Positions 25,688 to 37,183 of a stretch of 64,000 bases of DNA are shown one piece after another (the first letter of the stretch is position 1; every line of letters begins with the position of its first letter). Source of the stretch: Lepisosteus oculatus (Eukaryota > Chordata > Actinopteri > Semionotiformes > Lepisosteidae); NCBI RefSeq assembly GCF_040954835.1, contig NC_090704.1, positions 39,374,979-39,438,978 of the forward strand, read 5' to 3'. Below the pieces are notes generated by a model, which was not told the origin of the DNA, searched no databases, and saw nothing but the letters and a program-made list of their open reading frames with translations. The position numbers were made by a program, and so were the translations under genes.

Positions 25688-25819
25688 ACAACAGAAACCT
25701 CTGGTGTCCACAAGCGGCAAACCTGATTAAAACCATCTTGTTATTTTAAAGCACACAAAAGGCCTCCTGATTCAACTAAATCTGAGAAGAAGAGCCAAGA
25801 CTGCACTACAATTTAAGGG
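25688..25819 (+). repeat. Duplicated 132-bp block, copy B
   Basis: Direct-orientation counterpart of 21,654-21,785, about 4.03 kb away. Differences are scattered substitutions plus one- to two-base indels concentrated in the last 50 bp. Flanking sequence on both sides is unrelated to copy A, which defines the edges of the duplicated unit. Confidence 0.7.
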
Positions 25820-26416
25820 CTCTGCACGCACACATACCCACCCACCCCAAATCACACACACAAGTCCATTTAAGCAGCATCAGAAATGCTGGTTTTAAGA
25901 GCCACACAGCTCCAGGGAGGCTATGCTCTTTGCTTATTTTGTTTATTTTGTTTGGTCAGGCCAGGCACAGGATGTCAGATTGGCAAAAAGTGTTATCCTA
26001 GCATGGTGTTACACTAGTTATGCATAAGAATCCAATTATTATACAACTAAAAGAATATTTTTAAAACTACAGGAACAATTCCTTGGAACCTGTCAGGCTT
26101 TTCTTACAGTCCACATGCTATAAGAGTAAAGAAGCTGTGTTATGATAACAAGGGCAGAATTAAATAGCACATTAATGACCTAATACATCATGGGAATGAA
26201 TGCAACATTTTACAGAAATTTACCAAGATTATTAAGATTCACTTCACAAATCAGTCCCTAGATTCAGTACAAGCCGAAGCTAAAGCCTCATGTTTTATTC
26301 TGAAAAAAGAAAACCTTGGATTTTCTTAAAATCTTAAAATGATGCCAACTCTTAAATTAATGTGATCAGAACAATGAATCCGAGTTTGTGTTTTCCTTGT
26401 ATACTAAAATTAAACG

Positions 26417-26422
26417 TTTATT
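26417..26422 (-). promoter_or_regulatory. Candidate AATAAA for ENGASE
   Basis: On the minus strand this reads AATAAA, about 485 bp downstream of the ENGASE stop codon, and would give a 3' UTR of ordinary length. A weaker ATTAAA lies at 26,614-26,619. The choice between them cannot be made from sequence. Confidence 0.35.
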
Positions 26423-26907
26423 TCCCAGACTCCTTAACTTCGGTTCACCTAGCTTTGAGTTAGGCTCAGTTTCTGTTCTGAGTGCCTTTGGTACGTGATC
26501 CCTGCGGAAATGAGTATCAACCACTGGCGAGTACCAGAGAGTGAAAACGGGAAAGTGGGCAGAAGATGAATTCAGAACAAATCCTACAGAACAGTTTGTA
26601 ACTGCAATACTTCTTTAATTGCTTTTCATGACTCCCTGAAGAGCACAAGTTTTTTTCCATGACAAATAAAAAGCATACAAAATTTTGGACAAACTTTTCG
26701 ACTTAATAAATTCCCTGTTGATCAAATACATCAATAGCATTTTTTTTAAGGCGAGACAGTGCTCGCTATTCACGGAGCAGGTCTAGCCATCCCTGTTATG
26801 AAGTGAAAACACTGCTGTGAGGGCTATATGAGTCTCACTTTCTGCTTCATAACTTTGATATTTCATTGTCTGGTGTGTGTGAAAAGCGTACGCAGAGGCC
26901 TTTGTTA

Positions 26908-27342
26908 TTACACGCCTGTGGCTGTTTCTGCCCGTGCTGGCTCAGTGTATTTCAAGACCAGTCTCCCCCAGTGTGACTCAGATACTGCAAAACCCTCCCT
27001 GGTGATGGGCTCCACCAGAAACTCCAGCCAGCAGGGGGCAGTGTCCCGAGCATCTGGCACAGGCAAGTCCACTACACGGTATAATGTGGCATAGGCCCTT
27101 CCAATCAGGACTTGCGGCTCCTGTCCAGAGGATGCCTGTGTATTTGGGTCGTGAAGGCGCCTCCAGTAGACACGGAAGTGTCTGGCCTGGTTGGCAGGGT
27201 ATTGCCAATGCAGGGTGGCATTGAAATACAGCTTCTGGACATACCCCTCTCCGCTACCAACGCCCCTTCGCCAGACTACCTCACTCAAGGAAGGGTTCCG
27301 AACAGGCGCAGGAATAGCAGTCAGGTTCTCAACATCCAGAAT
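26908..27342 (-). CDS. ENGASE: ENGASE coding exon 13 (last), stop TAA at 26,910-26,908
   Basis: Residues 561-704, opening ILDVENLTAIPAP after a ctgttgcag acceptor. It encodes the C-terminal beta-sandwich region, including WLEFLVEPITREGFAVSES, the counterpart of MEFLVEPVPKEGFRVPQAE near the human C-terminus. Confidence 0.93.
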   Translation of the reverse strand: MLDVENLTAIPAPVRNPSLSEVVWRRGVGSGEGYVQKLYFNATLHWQYPANQARHFRVYWRRLHDPNTQASSGQEPQVLIGRAYATLYRVVDLPVPDARDTAPCWLEFLVEPITREGFAVSESHWGRLVLKYTEPARAETATGV

Positions 27343-30300
27343 CTGCAACAGAGAAAGAGAAACAGGAAGCCTCTGTTCGAAGCGGGTTGAGCTTGAAATA
27401 ACCCTCTAATGACCTCCTCAACTGGGCTAAAACAATAGACACCAAAATACCACAGAATTACACTTGAATGCAACCTCTTGGAGAACATTTGCATTATCCA
27501 TATTCTCTTTTGTAGCCTTATAACCTTTGACCTCTCAACCTTCTTATTTTATGTCCATGTTTGCATTTTATTTCTTTTTAACTGGGCTTTTTAAAAACAT
27601 TTGCCTTTCTAAATGTCTTCAGACAACGTATATGTAAAGAGGCCTTTGTGCCTGTACAACAATAGGACCACACTGGAGAACCACTACTGTGACTCTTACC
27701 ACGTGGTGTGCCGTGGGTCAGGGATGTTGCCAGGTGACACGGACGGATTTCATTGCCGTTTCGCAGCAAAGGCCGATAATGACAAATTGTGTGATTCGCT
27801 GAAGTACAAAGAACTGCTTCCAGATCACTTGGACAAACAGAGTTTAGGATTTATGACGGCATGATGCTTTATTGAATGGGGATTAATGACTCCACACACT
27901 CTCCAAACAGACATGAACAAACAGAAAGGACTGTGATGCTCTAGGTAAGCTACAGTACATGGCTGAGCACAAGTTCTGTTTATATCCTTGAAAGACCAGA
28001 AATCGCGTTCCTTTGAAAGTGTCTAAACAGTATAGTGGCCTGGGACGTGATGGAGGGAAGAGATATTTCGGGTTTCTTTCATTTGTACATGTTCCTTTTT
28101 TCCTAGCACTGTATATTTTCTTTCTTTCAACTTTTTGTTCAGATTACGGCAGAAAGAAAGGGACACTCTTTCCCTGCCACTCCTTTGCTGCTTCTCACTT
28201 GTCAGAGAGGAGCTGTATGTGATCTTTTTGATGTGGGCTAAACTGAGAGCTCTGAAGTCATCCCACCTGTGACTTATTCTGACTCTGAAGCCCAGTCTCT
28301 TAGGTCGGAAAAGGTGGGCCAAACTGTGTGCACATTTCTTCCTGTAGAAATAGGCCTGCTGTGAGCACAGAGGATTGATTCCTGTGTTTAAAAGACAGGA
28401 ATATTTCCTGCTGCTCTGGATTTGGAAGCTCTTTGACATTTTGTCCCCCAGTTAGCAGGATCAGGACTCTCAAATCCAGCTTTTGACAGAATTGAGGCAT
28501 AAAAGAATGATATCACCTTTACAGAAAAAAATGCTTACAAACTTCACCCCTCCTCTCTTGTTCATTTCATATTCCTTTAATAACCTTGATCATATACTAC
28601 TGGAAACTGTTACCTTGCCTCCTTCAAATTTTCATTCTAGGAACCCAGCTCATAGCAAGAACTGCCAGTCAGTTTGAGATGCTAACACAGGAATGAGCTA
28701 GCAGCTGCATTTCAACAAAAATATGCAGGAAGAAAATGAGGATAAAAGAACAAAACCCCAAAACTAGAGAACTGTGCAAACCCACTGGAAAAGAATCAGC
28801 ACTCCTCATGGTTTAGAGGTTAAGCTAGTGCTGTATTATCCTTAGACCTTACAAAGTGCCTGCTGACCTTAATCTCTCCAACTCTGCAGACAAAGTAGGC
28901 CTCCTCCCCTGAGATCTCACGGGACACGTTGATAAAGATGTCCCGAAGCAAGCAGCCTTTCGACTCCACCAGAAAACACCTGGAAAAACACCCCTGGTCA
29001 AAATAAGAGTGCAGACTCCCATTAAAGTTGCTCGCTAGAGTACGTTTTTGGTCCAGGCATCACAAGTTCACAGGTTCAGACCGTTATTAGTCTGGACTTG
29101 GATTGTGTGTGCTGTCTTGGGCTTTTTTTACAATTCACTCCCTTCCACCTGTGTCCCCTCATTCGGCGGTCATCTTACCGGGTGACCCAGCCCTCTGAGT
29201 CCCTGAGCCCACAGCGGTGCCTGAACTGGCTGACCAAGCTCTCCCCCTCCTGCAGGGGCTGAGGCTGCACGCTGGTGCCTGCAAACACACATGGCACAGG
29301 ACACTAATTTGCACATTGATAACGTCTCTGTTTTCTCTGAAAACTTTACTTTCAGGTCAAAATCTAATGTCTCGATTAACTCTGTGTCTAGTATTTGGAG
29401 TTTCAGGCTAGTTCATACCACATGCTTATTAGCACTGCATATCTATAAGCACTTACAGTATATGCTTATCATGCAAATACGTGCTAGAAATGTTCGAGTG
29501 CGCAAGGGTGGATATCTAGAAATATTTGTGTTCCAAAAGCACTGCTTAAGTGTTTAGAGGATTTCTGGCAAAGGCACAAAACACACTGCTGGAACCATCC
29601 CTGCACTTTACAAAGGGTGTTCAGTTCTTATAAATAGACTCAGACTTATTTACATACCAGGTACGTCCTCGATTCCCTGGTATAAACAGACAGGGGCATC
29701 AATGGTTTTCAATTCCAAGGCAACTTTAACATTGGGAGATTCTTCTAGCTTGTAGGTAAAGGAGACAAACGTCTTAGTAGGAATTGTAGAATGAAGAGAA
29801 AACAGCCTGCATGAGATAAAGATCATTATCAGATTTCAATGAACAGGCAAGTCAGGACTAAGTCATCAAGCTATTTAAGATTTCCCATCTTCTCCCTCAT
29901 TAGCAGCATACAGTCACTACTTTGCCAGGAAATCCAGAGAGCTCCTTACAGATGGGATGTGACAGCTTCAAAATGTTAAGAAACTTACAGAGAGCCTGGT
30001 ACTGGCTGTTTAAATAGTTGTACTTCAGAAACATTAAAATATATGTATTTTCAGAACTAAAATCCTACCTACGCAGTCCAAAGAATCCCTTAACTGAGAA
30101 CCCTGTGTAGCCCTAACAGAATAAAATGCATTCTGGCAGAGAAAGTGTTTAGTAAAGGAAGATTAAATTTTGTTTGCTTCTGAATCTTGAGATACCCTGC
30201 TATTACACCCACCACAACGGCAAAATCTGAAACGAGATCTGCACTGATAACATTAGCCGTAAGGATCTACATTCTCCATGAACGTTGTAAGAATAATCAT

Positions 30301-33300
30301 TTTTTTAATTTGTTCTTTTGTGTAGTGGATCTTCAGGATTTCCAAACACAGACAAACTGTCCTTTAAACTGAAGCAGACGGATTTGGGTATGCTATAATA
30401 ATAATCATAAGAAGAAAAAGAAGAATAGTTTTTATTTGTATAGTTCTTTCTATCCCAAAGAATTCTTGAAGGGTTCAAACATTACAGGAGGAGATCTTAC
30501 TGCATCCACTAGAGAATTCATTTCTGGCAAAGAAAACGTGATGAACACACCTCACAGCTATATTAGAATGTGTGGAAGGAATCATCCCCTCAATCAACAG
30601 GGAACTTCCCCCATTCCAGGCATCTTCAGGACAGCCTCGGGTCCTCACCCAGCCACCCTCTTCGTCGTCTGAGCTGTGATCAATGAAAAGGGGCTGCACT
30701 TCCTGCGCACTCAGATTAAACCAGCTTTTCACTTCCTCCACCTAAAGAAACAAAAAGACCCCAACAATCTACATCCAAGCCAACAAATCAGTTTTTAACA
30801 CCTAAAGATTACAAAAGGAATGGTTCTAAAGTCTTAACAGGGATTGCAAAGGAACAAGTAAAGGTTTATTCCATGCTGAAAAGAGAAGAAAAGAAACACA
30901 TTTCAGCTGTGAAGCCTTCTTTGGCCTTCCACACCCAAACAAGGCTCCACAGCTAAAACGCTGTGTTTATTTTCTTCTCTTTTCAGCATGGAATAAACCT
31001 TTACTTGTTCCTTTGCAGCCTATGCATGCTGACGCAGCTACCTACTTAAACTACTTAACAGGGATTCTACTCATAATGCTGATAATGAGACATTATAGCA
31101 TACTAATTCAACCACAGTTGTTCTAGATTCTTTTGGTTTGGTTAGAATTTGATTCTAAAAATACTCCAAAAAAATCTTTGACAGAAGTTAAACATTTACA
31201 AGCATTTTTTTGGTGTTTTACTGGGCCATTAGCAGTTGCAACTCTCTGGTCTTTATGACTCCCATACCAGAACTGCACTGGAAAGGCTGAAGAAAGCTCT
31301 TCACAGCGTGACATCACCTTTTACACCCTTGCTATGACAACATCCCAGACATTCCTGTGCATAATGTCAATTTGGTCTTCATAGTCTGGAGCAAAACATT
31401 GTGCCGCACTGTAACCATATTCAGAGACATAACACCACCATACCCTAACAAGCTGAAAAAGACGAGAAAATGCTTTAGAAAAGCAAGGAGCAAATCCAAC
31501 CAACCCCTTCCAGCCTTTCATTTACTAAAATCAAATGCTGGATGTGTCAAACAGACATGGGGACACTGATACAAAACAACTAAAGATCTTCAATATATTT
31601 CCTCAGAGCAGGTAGTGCCCACGATCATTACATACACAGAGCAGGCCCAGCAAGGACCAGTTCTAGGATCTTTATTCACAACTGCCCTAGAAGGTCAACA
31701 GACAGACAGTTAAACGGGTTCTGTCCTTACTTTTCCTTTGCAGAAAAAGCTCTTTCCAAACCCTTGGCAGAAGGAGGTGACGAAGGGAAGGAGAGAGACG
31801 CTATGAGTGGGCAGGAACTTGGAGAGTAGGCCCCAAAACCTGAGGACAACAACAGAGCAAAACAATATATGATACGATTTATATGGACATGAGCTTTTAT
31901 TTAAAAAACTGGGAGGCTCAGTATGTCATCTCTTCCTCTAACCTTTGGTATGCAAAGGTGGTAATTTTCAAATGAGACCCAGCTCCCCAACACATGTTAT
32001 CAACTGAAAGAGAATTTTTAAAGATTAGTTGAGGTGATGTAACAGTGTAAGCAGAGTAGGAATGCAATGCAATGCAATGGTTTATCAACTCAATCTCATA
32101 ATGATAAAAATAACCCCGCTAATCACAAAGAGTAAACATTCTCATTTTTATATAAATAAGCATTCCTGTAATAACAGTTTTCTGACTGACAGATACTTTT
32201 CAATACTTCATGAAAACCTCTGTGAACTATTGGGTTTGGATTTTATGATTGTTGGGTGGGTCAAAGTTTTAATTCAATGGGCCTAAGTCAATATGAAGAA
32301 AAGAGAGAGCTGCTGATGTTGTTTTGAACCATTTTGCACTTTTTTCTGCTTTGCTTGGAGTTTTCAAACAACTACTGTCAATTACCCTGAAACGCTAATC
32401 CATTTTCATCTCTTATTTATAACAATGTTTAAACTTTGCGCACTAGTAAAAGCTTTTTAAATCATATTACATATCTTTCATTATATAAAAAAAACCCTGT
32501 CGTTTCTTTATTTTATGTTATATTGCTTCTTATTCATTCTAGTGGTTCAGTGGCAGAACTCCAAGCCTTGCAATGAAAATAAAGAGATTATGTCTTATTC
32601 CTAGTGCCAAGATGAACAGTATAAATCTGTCTTCAGTAAAAAAAGATTCAAACAGGCTTCTTTTTACCTTGGCTATTGATAGTTTACATTTCCTAAAGTA
32701 TAAACTATAGGCACTTTGTCCTTTGTGTTGTGCTTTTATTGGCCTTAAACTTATAAACAAAATCTTTAAATACTAAAAAGCAATAGAAAATTGTATAATC
32801 CCGGCACTGGATTTTTTTTTCCCTTTATGGGAAAAGTGATTTACTGCGGACATAAATTCTGTCTTTCTTCAAAGCAGGTAATGCGGGGATCATTGATATC
32901 TAGCCACAAAGCAGACGCTGCACTCTCAAGTGGATTTCAGTCTTTTCGCTAGGCTGTGGTAACTCCATGCATTGGCAAAAGACCAGTTGCTCCTGTAGGG
33001 ACAAGGAGAGGACAGCTGTCCTGGAGGGCAGGTCTTACTTGTCCTGATTCTGCCGAAACTCTTTCTTCTCATGACACTCGTACACCCACCCCGGAGCAAA
33101 GATGGCAGCTGAGAAACCGTGTTTCCTGATCAGCCTGAGGGCCTGGAAGACACACAAGAAAGCAGGTGAAGTGTAGCGCTTTATAATTCAGTTGCCCCAC
33201 AGAACTGTGCAGAGTGTGTGCAACAGAATTAGTGCTTCGGGGCTGTTAGAACATTGACTGAAAACTAATAATACTGCTTGGGCCTGTGCCTGAATACACC

Positions 33301-36300
33301 CAGGGGGATTCCTTCATCTCCCTAAGCTATATGGAGGGTGGAATTAGGAAAGTACACAGACTGTGAAGGTCTAGCACGTGGTGTTGTTAGGATGCCAAAA
33401 GTATCCCACTATTGTATTATGGGAATGCATGCATGTTGTTTTAGAAAAATAAAATCTACAGATTTTAGATATCGATAAAAGGTTCTTGAGTAATTGATGT
33501 TTCATGACTGAGGGTGACACTTGAGTTACATGGTGCTTTTATGACTAAATCACTTCGTTAGTGAGAGATTTTGCGATGGGCACAGATAAGAAGGTGATTT
33601 AACCTGCTGAATGGCAAGCCTTGCCAAATGCCTTCAGACAGCCGCTGCAACAGCTAGAACACATCAGTGTGGCAGCCTCTAAGCGGCACAGATGCCTTAC
33701 AGGCATTGACGTTGATGATGGCCATGCAAGACACTGACCTCGCGGCTTGCATTTACACCCTCCCTTTGATGTTATAGGGACCAAGAGAAAAATAGGACCT
33801 GAATGCTTCATCCAGCAATGACTTAGTTATTTTGTTGTATATTTTATACCCAAAATACAATATTCTTATGCTTTTTTTTTAGTTTTGGCCCTAGTGTTAG
33901 TGTTGGTACGAATGGTGAGGGCGTCAGCTAAGTACCAACCTGGTTTGTTTCAAACTTCCCGCCAACCACCTCTCCTCGTGCAAACACGTCTACTCCCACG
34001 TAGATGTTGGCCATCTGCTTGGCATCACGGGATACCATTGCCTCCAGGTTTGACTCGCTCCAGTTGTAGTTGGTGAAGATGCCATCACATGACTGGAAAA
34101 ACACCCTTCAGACACAGATAGAGACCACAGCTCATGATGACCTGTGATTAAGGAGTGACGAAGTACACAATATTATGAGGGTTTTATTCCTCTATAAACT
34201 GTATAATTAAGACCAGAAATTAAAACTAGTGATTAGGAACTGTTAGAACATAAAGGTTAGAAGCAAGAGAGATTTTAAGGCCATCTAAGTCATTTGAAAG
34301 CTAGAAGGTAAATGAAAAGAGGCAATCTACGTCCACTACGTCTTCCATTTAGGTACTAGGACTTCAGTTCAATTTTGTTTTCAGTAGATTTGTGTGCCTA
34401 AGATAATGATGTCAAATAATAACAGTAGCAAAGTTATTTTTCAAAGCAAGGCGGGTTGTACGTTCATGTAAAGATCGTCGATGGCATTGAAAACGTGCCT
34501 GTTCTGATCATTGAGCTCATTCTGCCACTTGAGCTCCCCGTTCTGCAGCACGCTGTCGTACCACAGCACCACACTGCCCTCCACTCGCTGATGCATCTGA
34601 TCAGTGAGGTAGCGCAGGAAAGCAGGGGTGTTCTTCACCGCGGTCTCCTGCAGACAAACACCAGAGGGAGTCTGTCACGCTGTCCCTGTCACACGTCAGT
34701 GCATCAGGGGGAAAAAAGGGCAATATTTTCACAACGCCCAACAGAGTGAGAAAAGAGGAAGAAGTACAAGGATTCTTGGAAGTGGATTCATTAGTGGTGA
34801 ATTCTGAAGTGTTTCAGCAATCTGACCGTGAGGTCCTTAAGACTGACTTAAGGCATCACCCTGTGTTTTTGTTTTTTGCGGAGAAGACTCTCAGACTTGG
34901 CCACTCACACTCAGAGGGTTCTCTATGTTGATCAGCCAGCCATCAAAGCCGTAGTGGTGTGCAATCTGCACCAGTTTGTCGGCTACTGAGCGGTAAGGCT
35001 CCTCTCCAGCCAAGAAGGTCTCGCATATCTTGCTCCCATCATCCCACTCAGTGATGAAAGTACCTGAAAGACAAAGACTCAAACAATTGCCCTGGAATCA
35101 CTTTCAATCAATGTCTTGTGTGCAGGACTTGCATGCTTGGTTAGGCTCTGGCAAACAGCCTTTGCTAAATGAAAAGAAACCCTGACAAGCCAAAGCAGTA
35201 GCTTTTAAAATCTGAGCAAAAAACAACCAATATCAGTGCCGCCCGATGTAAAGGCCACTTCCAATCCATTACAATCCCCCTTGAATATTTAATATTTCCA
35301 AAGCAATCGAGTTACCTTAGGGAGTACATGTTGAACAGCTCTAAGCTAAACAGGACTTGTATGCCAGAGAAACCATACACACAGACAGGTGATGACAAAA
35401 ATCGGCTATGCACACTTCTCAAACGATACCCAGATTGGCCAAAATCTGCCAAAGAATGCAATTCAACTTCCAATTGCTCACCAAGGACAGAGACACCATG
35501 TTTGTGGGCAGCATTGGTCCAGGACACAGGAGGGATGGTGACCGGGTAGTGGCTGAAGTAGACGAAGATGTCGATGTATTCCCAATGATAAAAGGCATAG
35601 ACTGTCTCAGCTTCTGCTCCCTGGATAAACCTGTGATACAAGGACAGGATCGGGTGACAGAACGGTGACACAAATGGACACTTTGATTGAATAAATTTTG
35701 ACTCGTCTACTTGAAATCTCTTCAACACTCCATCTATCTTGGCTACCTAGCAAATCAAACAGTTACTGGAAAATCCACATACTGTAACTATACATTATGC
35801 ACAGCCAAAAATGTACCGTACAAAAGCTGTACTATTACCCACATTAATACTCAAGTTTTAACACAGAACGATCAGCATTCTGTGCTTCAACAACTTGTTC
35901 CATACTCCCACAATTTAGAAATTTAGAAATCTAGAGGCTTTCTAGAAATCAAAGCACAAAAAAGGAAGATGTGGAAGGTGACAAATCACTGGAGATTCAG
36001 AAGTGTTGTACTGCTTCCCCTACACACATACTGTACACCTCTTCACCTTTGATTATTTTTCTCTCCCTTTCCCAGTGTTTTTATTCTGGCGCTTAAAACA
36101 AAATAAGAACAAAGCTGTTCTTATTACTTTGTTTTTCATGTACCATTACATTTCAACCTACATATTTTCCCCGTTCGTCATTGTACGATTGTTGTATGCA
36201 ACCAATTGTTGACTAATTCTACGGCGATGTTGTGGAGGAAGAAAATCAATAAAAAATGTAATCAGAAAAATGAACGCTTGGTTTGTTCATTTTAGAACAG

Positions 36301-37183
36301 ACCTTTTCCTGCTCAACCAGGCAGCTGAGCGAGTTTTACCACAGGCTATCACTGTTTTTATAGCAGACAGAAAAATAAAGGCCTCCTTCTGTTCTCAGAA
36401 AGTAGATTCTGTAGTTACTCAATGCCTCCAATGTCCACTTCAGTAGCTGACAGTTCAGGGGTATGAATGCTAACTGAACCTTTGTGCAAAACTCCCACCA
36501 GTATAGAGCTTACTAGTTCTGTATTCCCTCCCACATCAGACACACACCTGTCCTCCAGATAGCCACCCATCATGTCGTGACAGACCAGTGTCTTGGGCTG
36601 GCCACTGGCCAGAGGAGGCAGTCGAGAGGCCAGAGGGACAGTGGCCACATTGAAAAGGTCAGAAGCACTAGGTTCCCATGACAACAGTTCATTCAGGGAC
36701 TTCAGGCTGAAGCTGACTGGCTCTGTGGTGTCTCGGTCATAATGTCTGGCTGTAAAAGAAGAGTCAGAATATCTGGGTAAATGTCCTGGGGACTAAGATT
36801 ATTAGCTTTCCCTAACACGCAGCAGACTACAAGCAAAATAAAGAAAATGATCAGATCTTCTAATGTAATTCACCAAGAGAATAAAACCATGAAGATATTT
36901 CTTTAAAAAACTAAGTTAATCTTACTGGAATTGTTGTCCAAATCCCCCAGGAAGCAAAACATTTAAAATTATTAGGATAAACAAGTCTTAAAAACATTTG
37001 ATAAAACTTCTGATCACATGACTTTCTGAAGGGGAAAATTTAGTGCACCTCAGAACACTGGTCTCAAAATGTTTTTGTTGATCATAGAATTATTTACAGA
37101 CAGTAAAAGTACCTGACAGAGGTGATGATATTTCGTACTGGACAACTTCAGACACGACCTGCATTTCCAAGGAAGACTCCATA
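26908..37183 (-). CDS. ENGASE: Cytosolic endo-beta-N-acetylglucosaminidase (GH85), 13 coding exons
   Basis: ENGASE cleaves the chitobiose core of N-glycans, releasing free oligosaccharides in the cytosol. Coding exons, 5' to 3' on the minus strand: 37182-37113, 36749-36548, 35630-35482, 35063-34909, 34647-34462, 34092-33940, 33142-33039, 31839-31731, 30741-30551, 29806-29658, 29278-29179, 28979-28868, 27342-26908. All junctions are GT-AG and phases match; they total 2,115 bp (704 residues plus TAA), versus 743 residues in human. The GH85 catalytic segment DGWLINIENPLS puts the proton donor at Glu188 and the oxazoline-stabilising Asn at 186. Other family landmarks are VCHDMMGGYLEDR, YAFYHWEYIDIFVYFSHY, LWYDSV, FTNYNW and FAPGWVYE. 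No signal peptide is visible. The start used is the ATG one base inside the first recognised exon; an upstream exon may add residues. Two introns carry recognisable repeats. The gene looks intact. Confidence 0.96.
28868..28979 (-). CDS. ENGASE: ENGASE coding exon 12
   Basis: Residues 523-560 (CFLVESKGCLLRDIFINVS and on to VCRVGEIK). Acceptor tttttccag and donor gtcagc. Human counterpart is the CYEVSLRGCLLLDLLVCFS...CRLGEIQ segment. Confidence 0.92.
29179..29278 (-). CDS. ENGASE: ENGASE coding exon 11
   Basis: Residues 490-523 (GTSVQPQPLQEGESL to GWVTR). Acceptor gtttgcag, donor gtaaga. It is the least conserved exon, aligned mainly by phase and by the terminal GW motif. Confidence 0.88.
29658..29806 (-). 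CDS. ENGASE: ENGASE coding exon 10
   Basis: Residues 440-490 (RLFSLHSTIPTKTFVSFTYK, then VALELKTIDAPVC). It matches the human RLFSLQAPVPPKIYLSMVYK and VALELTTGDAGSC segments. Acceptor catgcag, donor gtatgt. Confidence 0.93.
30551..30741 (-). CDS. ENGASE: ENGASE coding exon 9
   Basis: Residues 377-440, including WFNLSAQEVQPLF, GGWVRTRGCPEDAWNGGSSL and the start of the NIAVR motif. Acceptor ctttag, donor gtgtgt. It spans the end of the GH85 domain. Confidence 0.94.
30846..31053 (-). mobile_element. Foldback retroposed element in an ENGASE intron, 13-bp TSD
   Basis: A 208-bp palindromic insertion between ENGASE exons 8 and 9. It is bounded by exact cttaacagggatt repeats at 30,833-30,845 and 31,054-31,066. 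The right end is the fixed family terminus (inverse of agttcaggtggg); the left arm stops inside the family sequence at gcaaaggaacaag. The arms are imperfect, with a loop of about 25 bp near 30,920-30,945. It is more decayed than the copy at 47.4 kb, and so older. Confidence 0.75.
31731..31839 (-). CDS. ENGASE: ENGASE coding exon 8
   Basis: Residues 340-376 (KFWGLLSKFLPTHSVSLLPF, then VTSFCQGFGKSFFCKGK). Acceptor cctcag, donor gtaagg. Human counterpart KFWGRLERYLPTHSICSLPF. Confidence 0.94.
32535..32640 (+). repeat. Possible tRNA-Gly-derived SINE relic
   Basis: tagtggttcagtggcagaac closely resembles the D-arm/A-box of tRNA-Gly, but no intact anticodon arm, T-arm or acceptor stem follows. It is best read as a degenerate tRNA-derived element in the intron between ENGASE exons 7 and 8. 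Confidence 0.3.
33039..33142 (-). CDS. ENGASE: ENGASE coding exon 7
   Basis: Residues 306-340 (ALRLIRKHGFSAAIFAPGWV, then YECHEKKEFRQNQDK). Acceptor cttccag, donor gtaaga. The conserved FAPGWVYE lies at the back of the GH85 barrel. Confidence 0.94.
33940..34092 (-). CDS. ENGASE: ENGASE coding exon 6
   Basis: Residues 255-305 (SCDGIFTNYNWSESNLEAM, then NIYVGVDVFARGEVVGGKF). Acceptor tttccag, donor gttggt. The FTNYNW and GVDVFARG motifs are nearly invariant in GH85 enzymes. Confidence 0.95.
34462..34647 (-). CDS. ENGASE: ENGASE coding exon 5
   Basis: Residues 193-254 (ETAVKNTPAFLRYLTDQMHQ, then VLWYDSVLQNGELKWQNELN). Acceptor ctgcag, donor gtacaa. LWYDSV is part of the substrate-binding barrel. 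Confidence 0.95.
34909..35063 (-). CDS. ENGASE: ENGASE coding exon 4, catalytic exon
   Basis: Residues 141-192 (TFITEWDDGSKICETFLAGE, ending DGWLINIENPLS). It carries the catalytic Asn186/Glu188 pair of GH85. Acceptor tttcag, donor gtgagt. Confidence 0.96.
35482..35630 (-). CDS. ENGASE: ENGASE coding exon 3
   Basis: Residues 91-141 (FIQGAEAETVYAFYHWEYID, then FVYFSHYPVTIPPVSWTNAA and HGVSVLG). Acceptor atcacag, donor gtgagc. The sequence is highly conserved with human. Confidence 0.95.
36548..36749 (-). CDS. ENGASE: ENGASE coding exon 2
   Basis: Residues 24-91 (RHYDRDTTEPVSFSLKSLNE through CHDMMGGYLEDR). Acceptor tttacag, donor gtgtgt. Human counterpart RYYDKDTTKPISFYLSSLEE. Confidence 0.95.
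37113..37183 (-). CDS. ENGASE: ENGASE first recognised coding exon
   Basis: Residues 1-24 (MESSLEMQVVSEVVQYEISS, then PLSA). The acceptor ccctag is followed by T and then ATG at 37,182-37,180. A pyrimidine tract before it implies an upstream exon, either untranslated or coding in phase 2. Confidence 0.8.

Noticed and set aside
28023..28439. 138-codon minus-strand open frame within the ENGASE last intron
   Set aside because: Lies between well-matched ENGASE exons 12 and 13, with no family resemblance and no splice sites in phase.
32535..32600. tRNA-Gly gene
   Set aside because: Only the 5' quarter resembles tRNA-Gly; the rest is degenerate.
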